From positions 67,070 to 131,069 of the forward strand of contig NZ_BMGL01000003.1 in assembly GCF_014640175.1 (NCBI RefSeq): 64,000 nucleotides of DNA. The letters run 5' to 3'. The translations under genes were made by a program, and so were the position numbers. Numbering within the stretch: position 1 is the stretch's first letter; each line of letters starts with the position of its first letter. The DNA is from Psychroflexus salis. Its GTDB lineage: Bacteria > Bacteroidota > Bacteroidia > Flavobacteriales > Flavobacteriaceae. Under the pieces are notes generated by a model that was not told where the DNA came from, searched no databases, and saw only the letters and a list, made by a program, of their open reading frames with translations. Shown here in pieces: positions 27,813 to 36,573 of this stretch.

Positions 27813-27869
27813 CGAACCCAGGACCCTCTCCTTAAAAGGGAGATGCTCTACCAACTGAGCTACCAGATC
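27797..27869 (-). tRNA. tRNA-Lys (anticodon TTT), copy 2
   Basis: It is the same 73-base sequence as the copy at 27413-27485, with the same cloverleaf and anticodon TTT. A strong promoter lies directly upstream at 27897-27926. Its 3' end is the source of the fragments in the adjoining 86-bp repeats. Confidence 0.95.
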
Positions 27870-27896
27870 GGAAAAAGTATCCACTTTTTGCGGGTG

Positions 27897-27926
27897 CAAA
27901 TATAGTATGTATTTTTGTTTAATCAA
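27897..27926 (-). promoter_or_regulatory. Promoter of tRNA-Lys copy 2 (TTG-N19-TATATTTG)
   Basis: On the minus strand TTG (27926-27924) is followed after 19 bases by TATATTTG (27904-27897), about 28 bases before the tRNA 5' end. The arrangement equals that of tRNA-Arg. Confidence 0.65.
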
Positions 27927-27986
27927 GTAAAAAATGCTTTAAATTTGAAGTTTTTATAACTTGTTCTAATTTTAAAAAATAAAGTC

Positions 27987-28517
27987 TTGAAAACTGTTCT
28001 TTTAGGCTATATGTCGTCAGGAAAATCAAGTGTTGGTAAATTACTTGCCAAACAAATGCAATATGATTTTATCGACCTTGATCACTATATTTCTGAAAAC
28101 GAAGGAATGCCCATTTCTGAAATATTTAATTTAAAAGGCGAATTATACTTTAGAAAAAAGGAAAAAGAATACTTAGAAAAAATTTTACGATCTTCTACTA
28201 CAACTAATTTAGTTTTATCCTTAGGTGGAGGAACCCCATGCTACTATAATAACATGCGTTTAATTCTTGAGCAAACAGGTATTAATTCTGTTTATTTAAA
28301 AGTTAACATAGAAACTTTATTGCAAAGACTCTGGAAAGAAAAAGAACACAGACCATTAATTGCACATTATAAAGACAAAGAAGGTTTAGAAGAGTTTATT
28401 AGAAAACATTTGTTCGAACGTCAGTTTTATTATTTAAAAGCACAACATGTTATCGATGTTTCTAAGCTTAGTTTTAATCAAATTGTAGAGAATATTCAAC
28501 TAAAAATAAATAACTAA
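27987..28517 (+). CDS. aroK: Shikimate kinase
   Basis: The 176-residue protein phosphorylates shikimate in aromatic amino acid synthesis. It has the P-loop GYMSSGKSSVGK, the shikimate-binding DLDHYISE with the conserved DxD, LSLGGGTPC, and a lid region with EHRPLI. The start is a TTG at 27987; no in-frame ATG upstream would retain the family N-terminus (KTVLLGYM). Its last base overlaps the ATG of the DUF4197 gene, so both are in one operon. Confidence 0.93.
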   Translation: MKTVLLGYMSSGKSSVGKLLAKQMQYDFIDLDHYISENEGMPISEIFNLKGELYFRKKEKEYLEKILRSSTTTNLVLSLGGGTPCYYNNMRLILEQTGINSVYLKVNIETLLQRLWKEKEHRPLIAHYKDKEGLEEFIRKHLFERQFYYLKAQHVIDVSKLSFNQIVENIQLKINN

Positions 28518-29221
28518 TGAAAAGAATTGTATTTATAATGGCTGTGCTTTTTGCCAGTTCTTGTGCAGAATTGCAGCAAATAGCCGATGAGGCTATGCAA
28601 AATCAAAATGTACTATCTAATGCCGATATATCAACTGGATTAAAGCAAGCTTTAAGTCAAGGTGTAGAAGATGGAGTTCAAAATCTTGCAAAAGAAAATG
28701 GCTTTTTAGCTAACGATTTAGTAAAAATAATGCTTCCTGAAGAGTTAACAAAACTCGAAAACACTTTAAGACGCGTTGGTTTAGGTAGCTTAGCAGACGA
28801 AGGTGTAAAAATGTTAAATAGGGCAGCAGAAGACGCTGTAGCCGAAGCTACTCCAGTATTTTTAAATGCTATTCAAAATTTAACTATAAACGATGCTAAA
28901 AATATTTTAATGGGAACTGATGTGGCTGCTACCAATTACCTAAAAGCACAAACCCAAAACGAATTATACCAACGTTTCCAACCCATTATTGAAAACAGTT
29001 TTACCGAAGTTGGAGCAGATCAAGTTTGGGCAAATCTTATTAATCGCTATAATCAAATTCCTTTAACACAAAATGTAAATCCAAATTTAACCGATTATGT
29101 TACTCAAGAAGCGCTAAAAGGTGTTTTTGTAATGGTAGAAATCGAAGAAAAACAAATTAGAGAACGTATCGGTATGCGAAAAACAGAACTGATGAAAAAA
29201 GTATTTGCTTTACAAGATTAA
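28517..29221 (+). CDS. DUF4197-family lipoprotein
   Basis: The 234-residue protein has a lipobox (LFASSCAE) and a helical DUF4197 domain, with DISTGLKQALSQGVEDGV near residue 38 and repeated TPVFLNAIQNLTINDAKNIL-like segments. Function is unknown; members are exported helical proteins common in Bacteroidota and Proteobacteria. It overlaps aroK by one base and converges tightly with the hydrolase gene at 29224, with only two bases between the stop codons. Confidence 0.85.
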   Translation: MKRIVFIMAVLFASSCAELQQIADEAMQNQNVLSNADISTGLKQALSQGVEDGVQNLAKENGFLANDLVKIMLPEELTKLENTLRRVGLGSLADEGVKMLNRAAEDAVAEATPVFLNAIQNLTINDAKNILMGTDVAATNYLKAQTQNELYQRFQPIIENSFTEVGADQVWANLINRYNQIPLTQNVNPNLTDYVTQEALKGVFVMVEIEEKQIRERIGMRKTELMKKVFALQD

Positions 29222-29223
29222 AG

Positions 29224-30006
29224 CTAAACTACAGATTTAATAAACTGTATACTCATCTTGTTGAAGTCGATTGGGCGTTCAACATTAACAACGTGACCGC
29301 AATTTTTAATAATTTGTAAGCTTGCTTTTTTATGGTCTTCCACAATTTTTTTTATAGAAGGCAAAAACAAATGATCTTGTTCTCCCATTACATATAAAGA
29401 AGGAATATTTATATCTTTTTGCCTAAATAACTTAAGTAAAGGTTTAATTTCTGAAGTTAATTTAAACCACTTAATAAATTCCTTTTGGTATAATTTTTTA
29501 GCTTCATTTACAAATAGTAATCTCGATTTTTTATGATTTTTTCTCGGCATTATAATAAATGCAAATAATTTATAAAGCATCATGTAAGGAATTACCGATT
29601 TAAAAATATTGCCTACGCGCATTAAAAATCGAGAACGAATATTCATTTTCATAATGGCTCCACCCATAATCATACTTTTTACTCGCTCTGGGTGTTTTTC
29701 TGCTAAATTTCGAATTAAAATTGTGCCTAAAGAAATACCCACAAAATGAGATTTTTCGATTTTTTCAACATCCAAAACTTCTAAAATATCGTTCGTAATT
29801 ATATCAAAGGTATAATCATCTTTAAAACTATCTGCTAATTTTGGTTTGGAGTTACCATGACCTCGTAAATCTAGCAATAAAACATTAAATTCTTTTTTAT
29901 AAGCACGAATTTGCTTGTACCATATACTAGAACTTCCACCAGCACCGTGCACAAAAGTAACCCAGGTTTTTGAAGATGAATGAATGTAGGTTTGATAACT
30001 AAGCAA
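29224..30006 (-). CDS. Alpha/beta-fold hydrolase
   Basis: The 260-residue protein has the alpha/beta hydrolase layout: an oxyanion region VHGAGGSSSIWYKQ, the strand LLLDLRGHGNSKP, the nucleophile elbow FVGISLGTILIRN with Ser in GISLG, and the catalytic His in IKNCGHVVNVERP. No signal peptide is present, so it is cytoplasmic. The substrate cannot be told from sequence. It is divergent from fixH with 180 bases between them. Confidence 0.85.
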   Translation of the reverse strand: MLSYQTYIHSSSKTWVTFVHGAGGSSSIWYKQIRAYKKEFNVLLLDLRGHGNSKPKLADSFKDDYTFDIITNDILEVLDVEKIEKSHFVGISLGTILIRNLAEKHPERVKSMIMGGAIMKMNIRSRFLMRVGNIFKSVIPYMMLYKLFAFIIMPRKNHKKSRLLFVNEAKKLYQKEFIKWFKLTSEIKPLLKLFRQKDINIPSLYVMGEQDHLFLPSIKKIVEDHKKASLQIIKNCGHVVNVERPIDFNKMSIQFIKSVV

Positions 30007-30122
30007 AGTAATATTTTTTACAAAAATCGGATAATTAAGCTTAGTTTCTTGGTTTTTACCTTAAAATTTAGAAATTCATCCTGACTTAATTTTTTCTCAC
30101 AGCAGTTTGTTTTGTTTTATAA

Positions 30123-30166
30123 CTGATTTTCATCATAGTTTTCATTTTATGTAAAACCTATTTTTG
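30123..30166 (+). promoter_or_regulatory. FNR-like box and promoter of the fixH unit
   Basis: CTGAT-TTTC-ATCAT (30123-30136) differs from the canonical FNR site TTGAT-N4-ATCAA by one base in each half. TATTTTTG, a perfect TAnnTTTG, begins exactly 36 bases after the start of the box (30159-30166). The predicted transcript starts about 15 bases before the fixH ATG. The 36-base geometry is the same as for the GTAAC palindromes of this window. Confidence 0.6.
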
Positions 30167-30186
30167 TTCGATAAAACTAAATTGAT

Positions 30187-30630
30187 ATGAAATTAAATTG
30201 GGGTACTTCTATTGTTTTGGCCATGTGTTGTTTTATTGGCTTTATTATGTTTTTTGTAGTACAGATGCTATCATCAAGTAACGAACAAGATTTAGTAACG
30301 GAAAATTATTACCATAAAGAATTATTGGTTCAAGATGAAATTGATAAAGTAAATAACAGTGCTCATTTAATTGGCGATTTTAAGCTTGAAAAAACAAAAG
30401 ATGGGCTATTAATTTATTTTCCATCTTCAATTGAAGCCGATAAAGTTGAAGGAGAAGTTTTAATGTATCGACCATCAGATAAGCAAAAGGATTTTCGTTT
30501 TCCAATTCAATTAAAAAATCATCAACTCTTAATTCCAATTCAATTTTTAGAACAAGGCAGATGGAATGTAATGATAGATTTTAAGGTAGATGAACAATCT
30601 TTTGCATATAAAAAAGAAATGACTTGGTAA
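30187..30630 (+). CDS. fixH: FixH/CcoH-family cbb3 oxidase accessory protein
   Basis: The 147-residue protein has one N-terminal transmembrane helix (about residues 8-30), then a periplasmic domain containing DLVTENYYHKELLVQDEID, a signature of Bacteroidota FixH proteins. FixH/CcoH is required for assembly or stability of cytochrome cbb3 oxidase, and in rhizobia it is part of the fixGHIS cluster. The ATG of the next gene shares one base with its stop (TAATG). An FNR-like box upstream fits low-oxygen control. The oxidase genes ccoNOP are not in the window. Confidence 0.85.
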   Translation: MKLNWGTSIVLAMCCFIGFIMFFVVQMLSSSNEQDLVTENYYHKELLVQDEIDKVNNSAHLIGDFKLEKTKDGLLIYFPSSIEADKVEGEVLMYRPSDKQKDFRFPIQLKNHQLLIPIQFLEQGRWNVMIDFKVDEQSFAYKKEMTW

Positions 30631-31331
30631 TGTTGTGGTCTGCTTTTATATTGGGTTTACTAGGTAGTTTGCACTGCGTAGGCATGTGTGGTCCTATTGC
30701 ATTTATGCTGCCCGTTGGTAAAAGTAACTCGCTTCAAAAATTTTTTCAAGTTAGCTTATATCATACAGGTAGGTTGCTAGCATATGTATCGATTGGTTTG
30801 GTATTTGGTATAATCGGGCATAGTTTTGCTACTTTTGGAGTGCAACAACAGCTTTCTATTGCCATTGGCATACTAATGATTTTGCTAGTGGTTTTGCCTC
30901 AAAAACAGTTACAACCTTTCAAAATTACACAACCTATTTATCGATTAGTCGGTAAAGTAAAAACAGAATTAGGTTTAGCATTTAAAAAAAAATCTTATTT
31001 CAACTTTTTTCAACTTGGTTTTTTAAACGGATTATTGCCTTGTGGTTTGGTATATATGGCTGTTTTTGCTTCAGTAGCAACAGCTAATTTATCCAATAGC
31101 ATTTTTTATATGCTGCTTTTTGGACTCGGAACAGTTCCTATGATGACGGGTGTAATTTACTTTAAAGGTTTTATTCAGCAAGCAACTCGGTTTAATTTTA
31201 AAAAAGTAATTCCTTATGCGGTTGTTATTATAGGAATTTTATTCATATTACGCGGTATGGGATTAGGTATTCCGTATGTTTCTCCTAAGCCAGCTGTAGA
31301 AGAAGTTTCTTCATCGATGGAGTGTCATTAA
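30630..31331 (+). CDS. SafE/UreH-type membrane protein (cbb3-associated)
   Basis: The 233-residue protein has six predicted transmembrane helices and two paired family motifs, LLGSLHCVGMCGPIAFML near the N-terminus and NGLLPCGLVYMAVFA in the second half. This is the UreH-domain (TauE/SafE annotation) group related to CcdA/DsbD-type transporters. Next to fixH it is generally linked to cbb3 oxidase assembly or copper/redox handling in the inner membrane. The ATG at 30630 overlaps the fixH stop by one base and was chosen over an upstream in-frame TTG. The C-terminus ends in Ser-Met-Glu-Cys-His, a possible metal ligand. Confidence 0.8.
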   Translation: MLWSAFILGLLGSLHCVGMCGPIAFMLPVGKSNSLQKFFQVSLYHTGRLLAYVSIGLVFGIIGHSFATFGVQQQLSIAIGILMILLVVLPQKQLQPFKITQPIYRLVGKVKTELGLAFKKKSYFNFFQLGFLNGLLPCGLVYMAVFASVATANLSNSIFYMLLFGLGTVPMMTGVIYFKGFIQQATRFNFKKVIPYAVVIIGILFILRGMGLGIPYVSPKPAVEEVSSSMECH

Positions 31332-31404
31332 GTTTTTCTGAATTTCTTCATCTTTTTTTATATACATCCTTTTATATGCTTTATTTTTGCTGAAACCTTC
31401 AGGC

Positions 31405-32427
31405 ATGTACAAAACATTTTTACGACCTCTATTATTTAAATTTGATCCTGAAAAAGTGCATCACTTTAGCTTTTCAAGTTTACAAAAAGCTTCTAAAATC
31501 CCTGGTTATAAAAGTTTTGCAAAAGCTAATTTTCAATTAAACAATGCAAAATTAGAGCGTGAAGTTTTCGGTTTAAAATTCAAAAATCCTGTTGGTTTAG
31601 CAGCAGGTTTCGATAAAGATGCCAAATTATTCAAAGAACTTTCTCTACTTGGTTTCGGTTTTATTGAAATAGGTACTTTAACACCAAAACCACAAGATGG
31701 TAATCCTAAAAAGAGACTTTTTCGATTAAAAGAAGACCAAGCCATTATTAACCGAATGGGTTTTAATAATGAAGGAGTAGACGCAGCAGTACAACGCCTT
31801 CAGTCTAATCCAAATGTGTTAATTGGTGGCAATATTGGTAAAAACAAGATTACTCCGAACGAAAATGCCTTCGATGATTACCAAATTTGTTTTGAAAAAT
31901 TGTTTCCTGTGGTAGATTATTTTGTGGTAAATGTAAGTTCTCCAAACACTCCCAACTTACGAGATTTACAGGAAAAAGAACCTTTAACCAATTTGCTATT
32001 GAAGCTTCAAAAATTAAATAACGAAAAACCAAAACAAAAACCGATACTATTAAAAATTGCACCAGATTTAAGCAATGCTCAGTTAGATGATATTATTGAG
32101 ATTGTTGAAACAACAAATATTGCAGGCGTAATTGCAACGAACACTACAATTGAAAGAGAAAATTTAGAATCTGAACATAAAACAGAAACCGGCGGATTAA
32201 GTGGTAAACCCTTAACAAAACGCTCAACCGAAGTGATCGCCTATTTGCATGAAAAAGGAAAAGCAAAATTTCCGATTATTGGAGTAGGTGGAATTCTTTC
32301 GCCTGAAGATGCCATCGAAAAATTAAAAGCTGGTGCAAGTTTAATTCAACTATACACAGGCTTTGTTTACGAAGGCCCGAGTTTAATTAAAAAAATAAAT
32401 CGGGCTATTCTTAAAGAAATGCATTGA
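31405..32427 (+). CDS. pyrD: Dihydroorotate dehydrogenase (quinone), class 2
   Basis: The 340-residue flavoprotein oxidises dihydroorotate to orotate and passes electrons to quinone at the inner membrane. It has the N-terminal membrane-binding helix segment typical of class 2 ([20 protein letters not shown]), then [13 protein letters not shown], the active-site [14 protein letters not shown] with catalytic Ser, and [20 protein letters not shown] near the C-terminal FMN site. The ATG at 31405 matches the family; an in-frame TTG lies 18 bases upstream. Its stop overlaps the next gene by one base (TGATG). Confidence 0.96.
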   Translation: MYKTFLRPLLFKFDPEKVHHFSFSSLQKASKIPGYKSFAKANFQLNNAKLEREVFGLKFKNPVGLAAGFDKDAKLFKELSLLGFGFIEIGTLTPKPQDGNPKKRLFRLKEDQAIINRMGFNNEGVDAAVQRLQSNPNVLIGGNIGKNKITPNENAFDDYQICFEKLFPVVDYFVVNVSSPNTPNLRDLQEKEPLTNLLLKLQKLNNEKPKQKPILLKIAPDLSNAQLDDIIEIVETTNIAGVIATNTTIERENLESEHKTETGGLSGKPLTKRSTEVIAYLHEKGKAKFPIIGVGGILSPEDAIEKLKAGASLIQLYTGFVYEGPSLIKKINRAILKEMH

Positions 32428-33038
32428 TGCCAGCTGAAATCATTTCGTTTTTAATTGCATCTATTGCACTGACAATCTCGCCAGGTCCAGATATTATTTA
32501 TGTTTTGGTGCAAAGCATGTCGACTAACAAAAAAGATGGTATAGCGGTTAGTTTGGGCTTGGTAAGCGGAATTATAGTACATACCAGTTTGGTTGCTTTT
32601 GGTGTTTCTGCCATTATTAAAACTAATGAAAATTTATTTTTAATTATTAAAGTAGGCGGAGCTACATACTTGTTGTACTTAGCCTTCAAACTCTGGTCGG
32701 CTAAACAAGAATTTAATTTATCACAGAAATCTAATGTAAGTGGCTTTAAAAAAATGTTTTCTCGTGGGTTCTTTATGAATGTACTTAACCCTAAAGTAAC
32801 AATTTTCTTCCTAGCATTTTTCCCAAGTTTTATTTGGAATCCTGACAAAGATTTAATTTTTCAATTTTATGCATTAGGATTATTATTTATGCTACAAGCC
32901 TTCATTATTTTTGGAATTGTTGCTTTTTTAGCCGAAAAAATAACTCGTTTTTTAAATAAAAATAAGCAAACTCAATTGTTTTTTACATATGTACAGATTT
33001 TTGTTTTCATTGGAATTGCGATTTTAATTTTCGTTTAA
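32427..33038 (+). CDS. LysE-family translocator
   Basis: The 203-residue membrane protein has six predicted transmembrane helices and the LysE/RhtB family opening SPGPDIIYVLVQSMS followed by GLVSGIIVHT. The central motif FSRGFFMNVLNPKVTIFFLAF is also typical. Members export amino acids such as lysine, homoserine or threonine; the substrate is not predictable here. It overlaps the pyrD stop by one base, so it is probably translated in a coupled manner, without an obvious metabolic link. Confidence 0.9.
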   Translation: MPAEIISFLIASIALTISPGPDIIYVLVQSMSTNKKDGIAVSLGLVSGIIVHTSLVAFGVSAIIKTNENLFLIIKVGGATYLLYLAFKLWSAKQEFNLSQKSNVSGFKKMFSRGFFMNVLNPKVTIFFLAFFPSFIWNPDKDLIFQFYALGLLFMLQAFIIFGIVAFLAEKITRFLNKNKQTQLFFTYVQIFVFIGIAILIFV

Positions 33039-33060
33039 ATTTAAAATAAAAGACATTCTT

Positions 33061-33088
33061 TTGCGAAAATGATAAAATTGTATATTTG
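33061..33088 (+). promoter_or_regulatory. Promoter of the HMG-CoA lyase gene (TTG-N17-TATATTTG)
   Basis: TTG (33061-33063) is followed after 17 bases by TATATTTG (33081-33088), only four bases before the ATG at 33093. The transcript would be nearly leaderless. Confidence 0.5.
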
Positions 33089-33092
33089 AAGC

Positions 33093-33956
33093 ATGGAGAA
33101 AGTGAAAATAATTGAATGTCCTAGAGATGCCATGCAAGGCATTAAGACTTTTATACCTAGTCACGAAAAATTAAGCTATTTACAAGCTTTGCTTAATTGT
33201 GGGTTCGAAACTTTAGATTTTGGTAGCTTTGTTTCTCCCAAAGCTATTCCACAAATGCAAGACACAGCTCATGTTTTAGCTCAATTAGACTTGTCTAAAA
33301 CCAACACTAAATTATTGGCTATTGTTGCAAATATACGCGGTGCAGAAGATGCTTGCCAGTTTAACGAAATTGATTATTTGGGGTATCCATTTTCAATCTC
33401 AGAAAACTTTCAAATGCGTAATACGCATAAAACTATTGCAGAATCTATTGAAGTTTTAAAATCTATTTTAAACTTAGCAAACAAGCATAATAAAAAGGTA
33501 GTGGCCTATCTTTCTATGGGTTTTGGAAATCCGTATGGCGATCCTTGGAATGTAGAAATAGTTTCTCAATGGACTGAGAGATTAGCTAAATTGGGAGTTG
33601 AAATTTTATCTTTATCCGATACCGTTGGCACATCTAAAGCAGAAAGCATTTCCTATTTATTTCAAAATTTAATTCCAGCTTTTCCTAACATAGAATTTGG
33701 AGCTCATTTGCATACGACTCCTAAGAATTGGCACGAAAAAGTAGATGCTGCTTTTCAAAACGGATGCCGTAGATTCGATGGAGCTATACAAGGATTTGGT
33801 GGTTGCCCAATGGCCAAAGATGAACTAACTGGAAATATGCCTACTGAAAAATTAGTTTCTTATTTTAATCAACATAAAGCCGAAACGCTGATTAAAATGG
33901 GCAGTTTTGAATCTGCATACAACCAAGCTTCAAAATTATTTACTAAGTATCTATAA
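33093..33956 (+). CDS. Hydroxymethylglutaryl-CoA lyase
   Basis: The 287-residue TIM-barrel enzyme cleaves HMG-CoA to acetyl-CoA and acetoacetate, the last step of leucine degradation. It has ECPRDAMQGIKTFIP with the catalytic Arg-Asp pair, LSLSDTVGTSKAES, the metal-site HLHTTP, and the signature FGGCPMAKDELTGN with the catalytic Cys. It appears to be transcribed alone from a short-leader promoter. No other leucine-degradation genes are adjacent. Confidence 0.93.
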   Translation: MEKVKIIECPRDAMQGIKTFIPSHEKLSYLQALLNCGFETLDFGSFVSPKAIPQMQDTAHVLAQLDLSKTNTKLLAIVANIRGAEDACQFNEIDYLGYPFSISENFQMRNTHKTIAESIEVLKSILNLANKHNKKVVAYLSMGFGNPYGDPWNVEIVSQWTERLAKLGVEILSLSDTVGTSKAESISYLFQNLIPAFPNIEFGAHLHTTPKNWHEKVDAAFQNGCRRFDGAIQGFGGCPMAKDELTGNMPTEKLVSYFNQHKAETLIKMGSFESAYNQASKLFTKYL

Positions 33957-34129
33957 GATTTTTTCTTTCGACTTATAATAATGGAAAAGAACTTCGCTTA
34001 AAATATGGTAATTTTAGCTATTGTTTCTTGTTTATAAAGAACATTAAACCCAAATTGTCGAAAAAAAGCAACAAGGTATTTTCGGCTAAATCATCAAAAT
34101 AAAAACTTCTCATTTAGCTATCAAATGCT

Positions 34130-34137
34130 TACTTTTG
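34130..34137 (+). promoter_or_regulatory. Probable -7 element of ffh
   Basis: TACTTTTG matches TAnnTTTG and lies 20 bases before the ffh ATG. No convincing TTG was found at standard spacing. Confidence 0.4.
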
Positions 34138-34156
34138 CAATAAATTTAGAAAGATT

Positions 34157-35485
34157 ATGTTCGATAGTTTAAGCGATAAATTAGATAAAGCCTTACACAT
34201 ATTAAAAGGTCACGGCCAAATAACAGAAGTAAACGTTGCCGAAACATTAAAAGAAGTAAGACGTGCTTTGGTTGATGCCGATGTCAATTTTAAAATTGCT
34301 AAAGATTTTACCAATACCGTAAAAGAAAAAGCACTGGGCCAAGATGTTTTAAAAAGTCTGAAGCCAAGTCAGTTAATGGTAAAAATTGTAAAAGATGAAT
34401 TAACCGATTTAATGGGTGGCGATGCCGAAGGAGTAAATTTATCTGGTAATCCGAGTATAATTTTAATGTCAGGTTTACAAGGTAGTGGTAAAACTACATT
34501 TTCGGGTAAACTTGCAAATTTTTTAAAAAATAAAAAAACTAAAAAACCTTTGTTGGTTGCCTGTGATGTGTATCGACCAGCTGCAATAGATCAATTGCAT
34601 GTGGTTGGTGAACAAATTGGAGTTGAAGTTTTTTCAAATAAAGAAGAAAAAAATCCTGTAAAAATTGCAGAATCAGCCATTGCTCATGCTAAAGCAAATG
34701 GACTTAACGTAGTTATTATTGATACCGCTGGTCGATTAGCAGTAGATGAACAGATGATGAATGAAATATCAGATATTCATCAAGCAATCGAACCACAAGA
34801 AACCTTGTTTGTAGTTGATGCTATGACGGGTCAAGATGCCGTAAATACAGCAAAAGCTTTTAACGATCGCTTAAATTTCGACGGAGTTATCTTAACTAAA
34901 TTAGATGGAGATACGCGTGGTGGTGCAGCAATTTCTATAAAATCGGTTGTAAACAAACCTATTAAGTTTATTGGTACTGGAGAAAAAATGGAAGCGATAG
35001 ATGTATTCTATCCTAACCGTATGGCAGACCGTATCTTAGGAATGGGAGACGTGGTTTCTTTAGTAGAACGCGCACAGGAGCAATACGACGAGGAAGAAGC
35101 TAGACGCTTACAAAAAAAGATTGCCAAAAATAAATTCGGTTTTGATGACTTTTTGAAGCAAATTCAACAAGTTAAAAAAATGGGAAATATGAAAGATTTG
35201 ATGGGCATGATTCCTGGAGCAGGTAAGATGATGAAAAATGTAGATATTGACGATGATGCTTTCAAGCATATTGAAGCAATTATTTATTCCATGACGCCAA
35301 AAGAACGTGAAAATCCTACATTAATTAATTCTTCAAGAAAACGAAGAATCGGTAAAGGTTCGGGTACTTCAGTTCAAGAAGTAAATCAATTATTGAAGCA
35401 GTTTACTCAAATGAGCAAAATGATGAAAATGATGCAAGGCGGAGGTGGTAAACAGATGATGCAAATGATGAAGAATATGCGTTAA
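34157..35485 (+). CDS. ffh: Signal recognition particle protein Ffh
   Basis: The 442-residue SRP54 homologue has the N-terminal four-helix domain (1-85), the GTPase G domain with GLQGSGKTTFSGKLA, DVYRPAAIDQL, IDTAGRLAVDEQ, TKLDGDTRGGAA and GTGEKMEAIDVF, and a methionine-rich M domain (about 300-442) that binds 4.5S RNA and signal peptides. It is full length. With FtsY it delivers nascent membrane proteins to SecYEG/YidC. folD follows after 31 bases and may be co-transcribed. Confidence 0.98.
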   Translation: MFDSLSDKLDKALHILKGHGQITEVNVAETLKEVRRALVDADVNFKIAKDFTNTVKEKALGQDVLKSLKPSQLMVKIVKDELTDLMGGDAEGVNLSGNPSIILMSGLQGSGKTTFSGKLANFLKNKKTKKPLLVACDVYRPAAIDQLHVVGEQIGVEVFSNKEEKNPVKIAESAIAHAKANGLNVVIIDTAGRLAVDEQMMNEISDIHQAIEPQETLFVVDAMTGQDAVNTAKAFNDRLNFDGVILTKLDGDTRGGAAISIKSVVNKPIKFIGTGEKMEAIDVFYPNRMADRILGMGDVVSLVERAQEQYDEEEARRLQKKIAKNKFGFDDFLKQIQQVKKMGNMKDLMGMIPGAGKMMKNVDIDDDAFKHIEAIIYSMTPKERENPTLINSSRKRRIGKGSGTSVQEVNQLLKQFTQMSKMMKMMQGGGGKQMMQMMKNMR

Positions 35486-35516
35486 CACTAAATAACTCAA
35501 CTTAAACACACAACAA

Positions 35517-36407
35517 ATGACAATTTTAGACGGTAAAAAACTCAGCAACACCATTAAAGATGAAATTAAAGCTGAAGTTGATAAAATGAAGCAAAAAGGG
35601 GAAAAAGTTCCTCATTTAGCAGCTGTTTTAGTCGGTAATGATGGTGCTAGCTTAACTTATGTGAATAGCAAAGTTCGATCGTGTGAACGAGTTGGATTCG
35701 AATCAACTTTACTAAGGTTACCTTCTACAATAAGCGAATTAGAATTACTAGATAAAATTGATGAGCTAAATAGCAATCAAGACATCGATGGCTTTATTGT
35801 TCAATTGCCATTACCTAAGCAGATTGATACGCAAAAAGTAATTATGCGTATTGACCCTGATAAAGACGTAGATGGTTTCCACCCTACTAATTTTGGTAAG
35901 ATGGCTCTAGATATGACTACTTTTATTCCAGCAACACCTTTTGGAATTTTAGAATTGTTAGAACGCTACGATGTACAAACCAAAGGAAAACATACGGTAG
36001 TTATTGGTCGGAGTCATATTGTAGGAAGACCCATGAGTATTTTAATGGGGAGAAAAGGTTTTCCTGGAAATTCAACAGTAACTTTAACGCATAGCCATAC
36101 TAAAAATATTACTCAAATTACCAGTCAAGCAGATATTATTATTACTGCCTTAGGTGTTCCCAACTATTTAAAAGCAGAAATGGTAAAAGACGATGTTGTA
36201 ATTATTGATGTAGGTATAACACGCGTTCCAGACGAAGATAGTCCAAAAGGTTACCGAATAACTGGAGATGTAGATTTTGAAAAAGTTAAAGAAAAGGCTT
36301 CGTATATTACACCTGTACCTGGTGGAGTAGGACCGATGACCATTTCAATGCTTCTAAAAAATACATTGTTGGCAAGAGAATTGCACCGTAAACGTAAAAA
36401 TTTATAG
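35517..36407 (+). CDS. folD: Bifunctional methylenetetrahydrofolate dehydrogenase/cyclohydrolase
   Basis: The 296-residue protein interconverts 5,10-methylene- and 10-formyl-tetrahydrofolate with NADP. It contains the catalytic YVNSKVRSCERVG (conserved Tyr and Lys), GFIVQLPLPKQID, PDKDVDGFHP, the nucleotide-binding VVIGRSHIVGRPMS, and PVPGGVGPMTISMLL near the C-terminus. Length and motifs are standard. It lies downstream of ffh, a common pairing in Flavobacteriaceae. Confidence 0.97.
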   Translation: MTILDGKKLSNTIKDEIKAEVDKMKQKGEKVPHLAAVLVGNDGASLTYVNSKVRSCERVGFESTLLRLPSTISELELLDKIDELNSNQDIDGFIVQLPLPKQIDTQKVIMRIDPDKDVDGFHPTNFGKMALDMTTFIPATPFGILELLERYDVQTKGKHTVVIGRSHIVGRPMSILMGRKGFPGNSTVTLTHSHTKNITQITSQADIIITALGVPNYLKAEMVKDDVVIIDVGITRVPDEDSPKGYRITGDVDFEKVKEKASYITPVPGGVGPMTISMLLKNTLLARELHRKRKNL

Positions 36408-36519
36408 CCTTTCTTTTGTTATATAGGTTTTTGATTTATAGGAATTTATAAAAATATCTATGCTTAGTAAGTAGCTCTTTATTTAACATTTAATTTTTAT
36501 TCAATAAATTTAAGTAATT

Positions 36520-36563
36520 GTAACCCAAGTTACTTTCAATAATCTATAATGAGCTTAGTTTTG
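36520..36563 (+). promoter_or_regulatory. GTAAC-N4-GTTAC operator and promoter of tauE-cstB unit
   Basis: The perfect repeat GTAAC-CCAA-GTTAC (36520-36533) is followed by TAGTTTTG (36556-36563), an exact TAnnTTTG beginning 36 bases after the start of the repeat. That places the operator centre at about -42 from the predicted transcript start, the class II activator position. It is one of six such sites in the window. Confidence 0.75.
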
Positions 36564-36573
36564 CCAAAACTAA

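Noticed and set aside
27741-27926. A 61-residue frame across tRNA-Lys copy 2
   Set aside because: It is the translation of tRNA and repeat sequence; no start context or conservation supports a protein.
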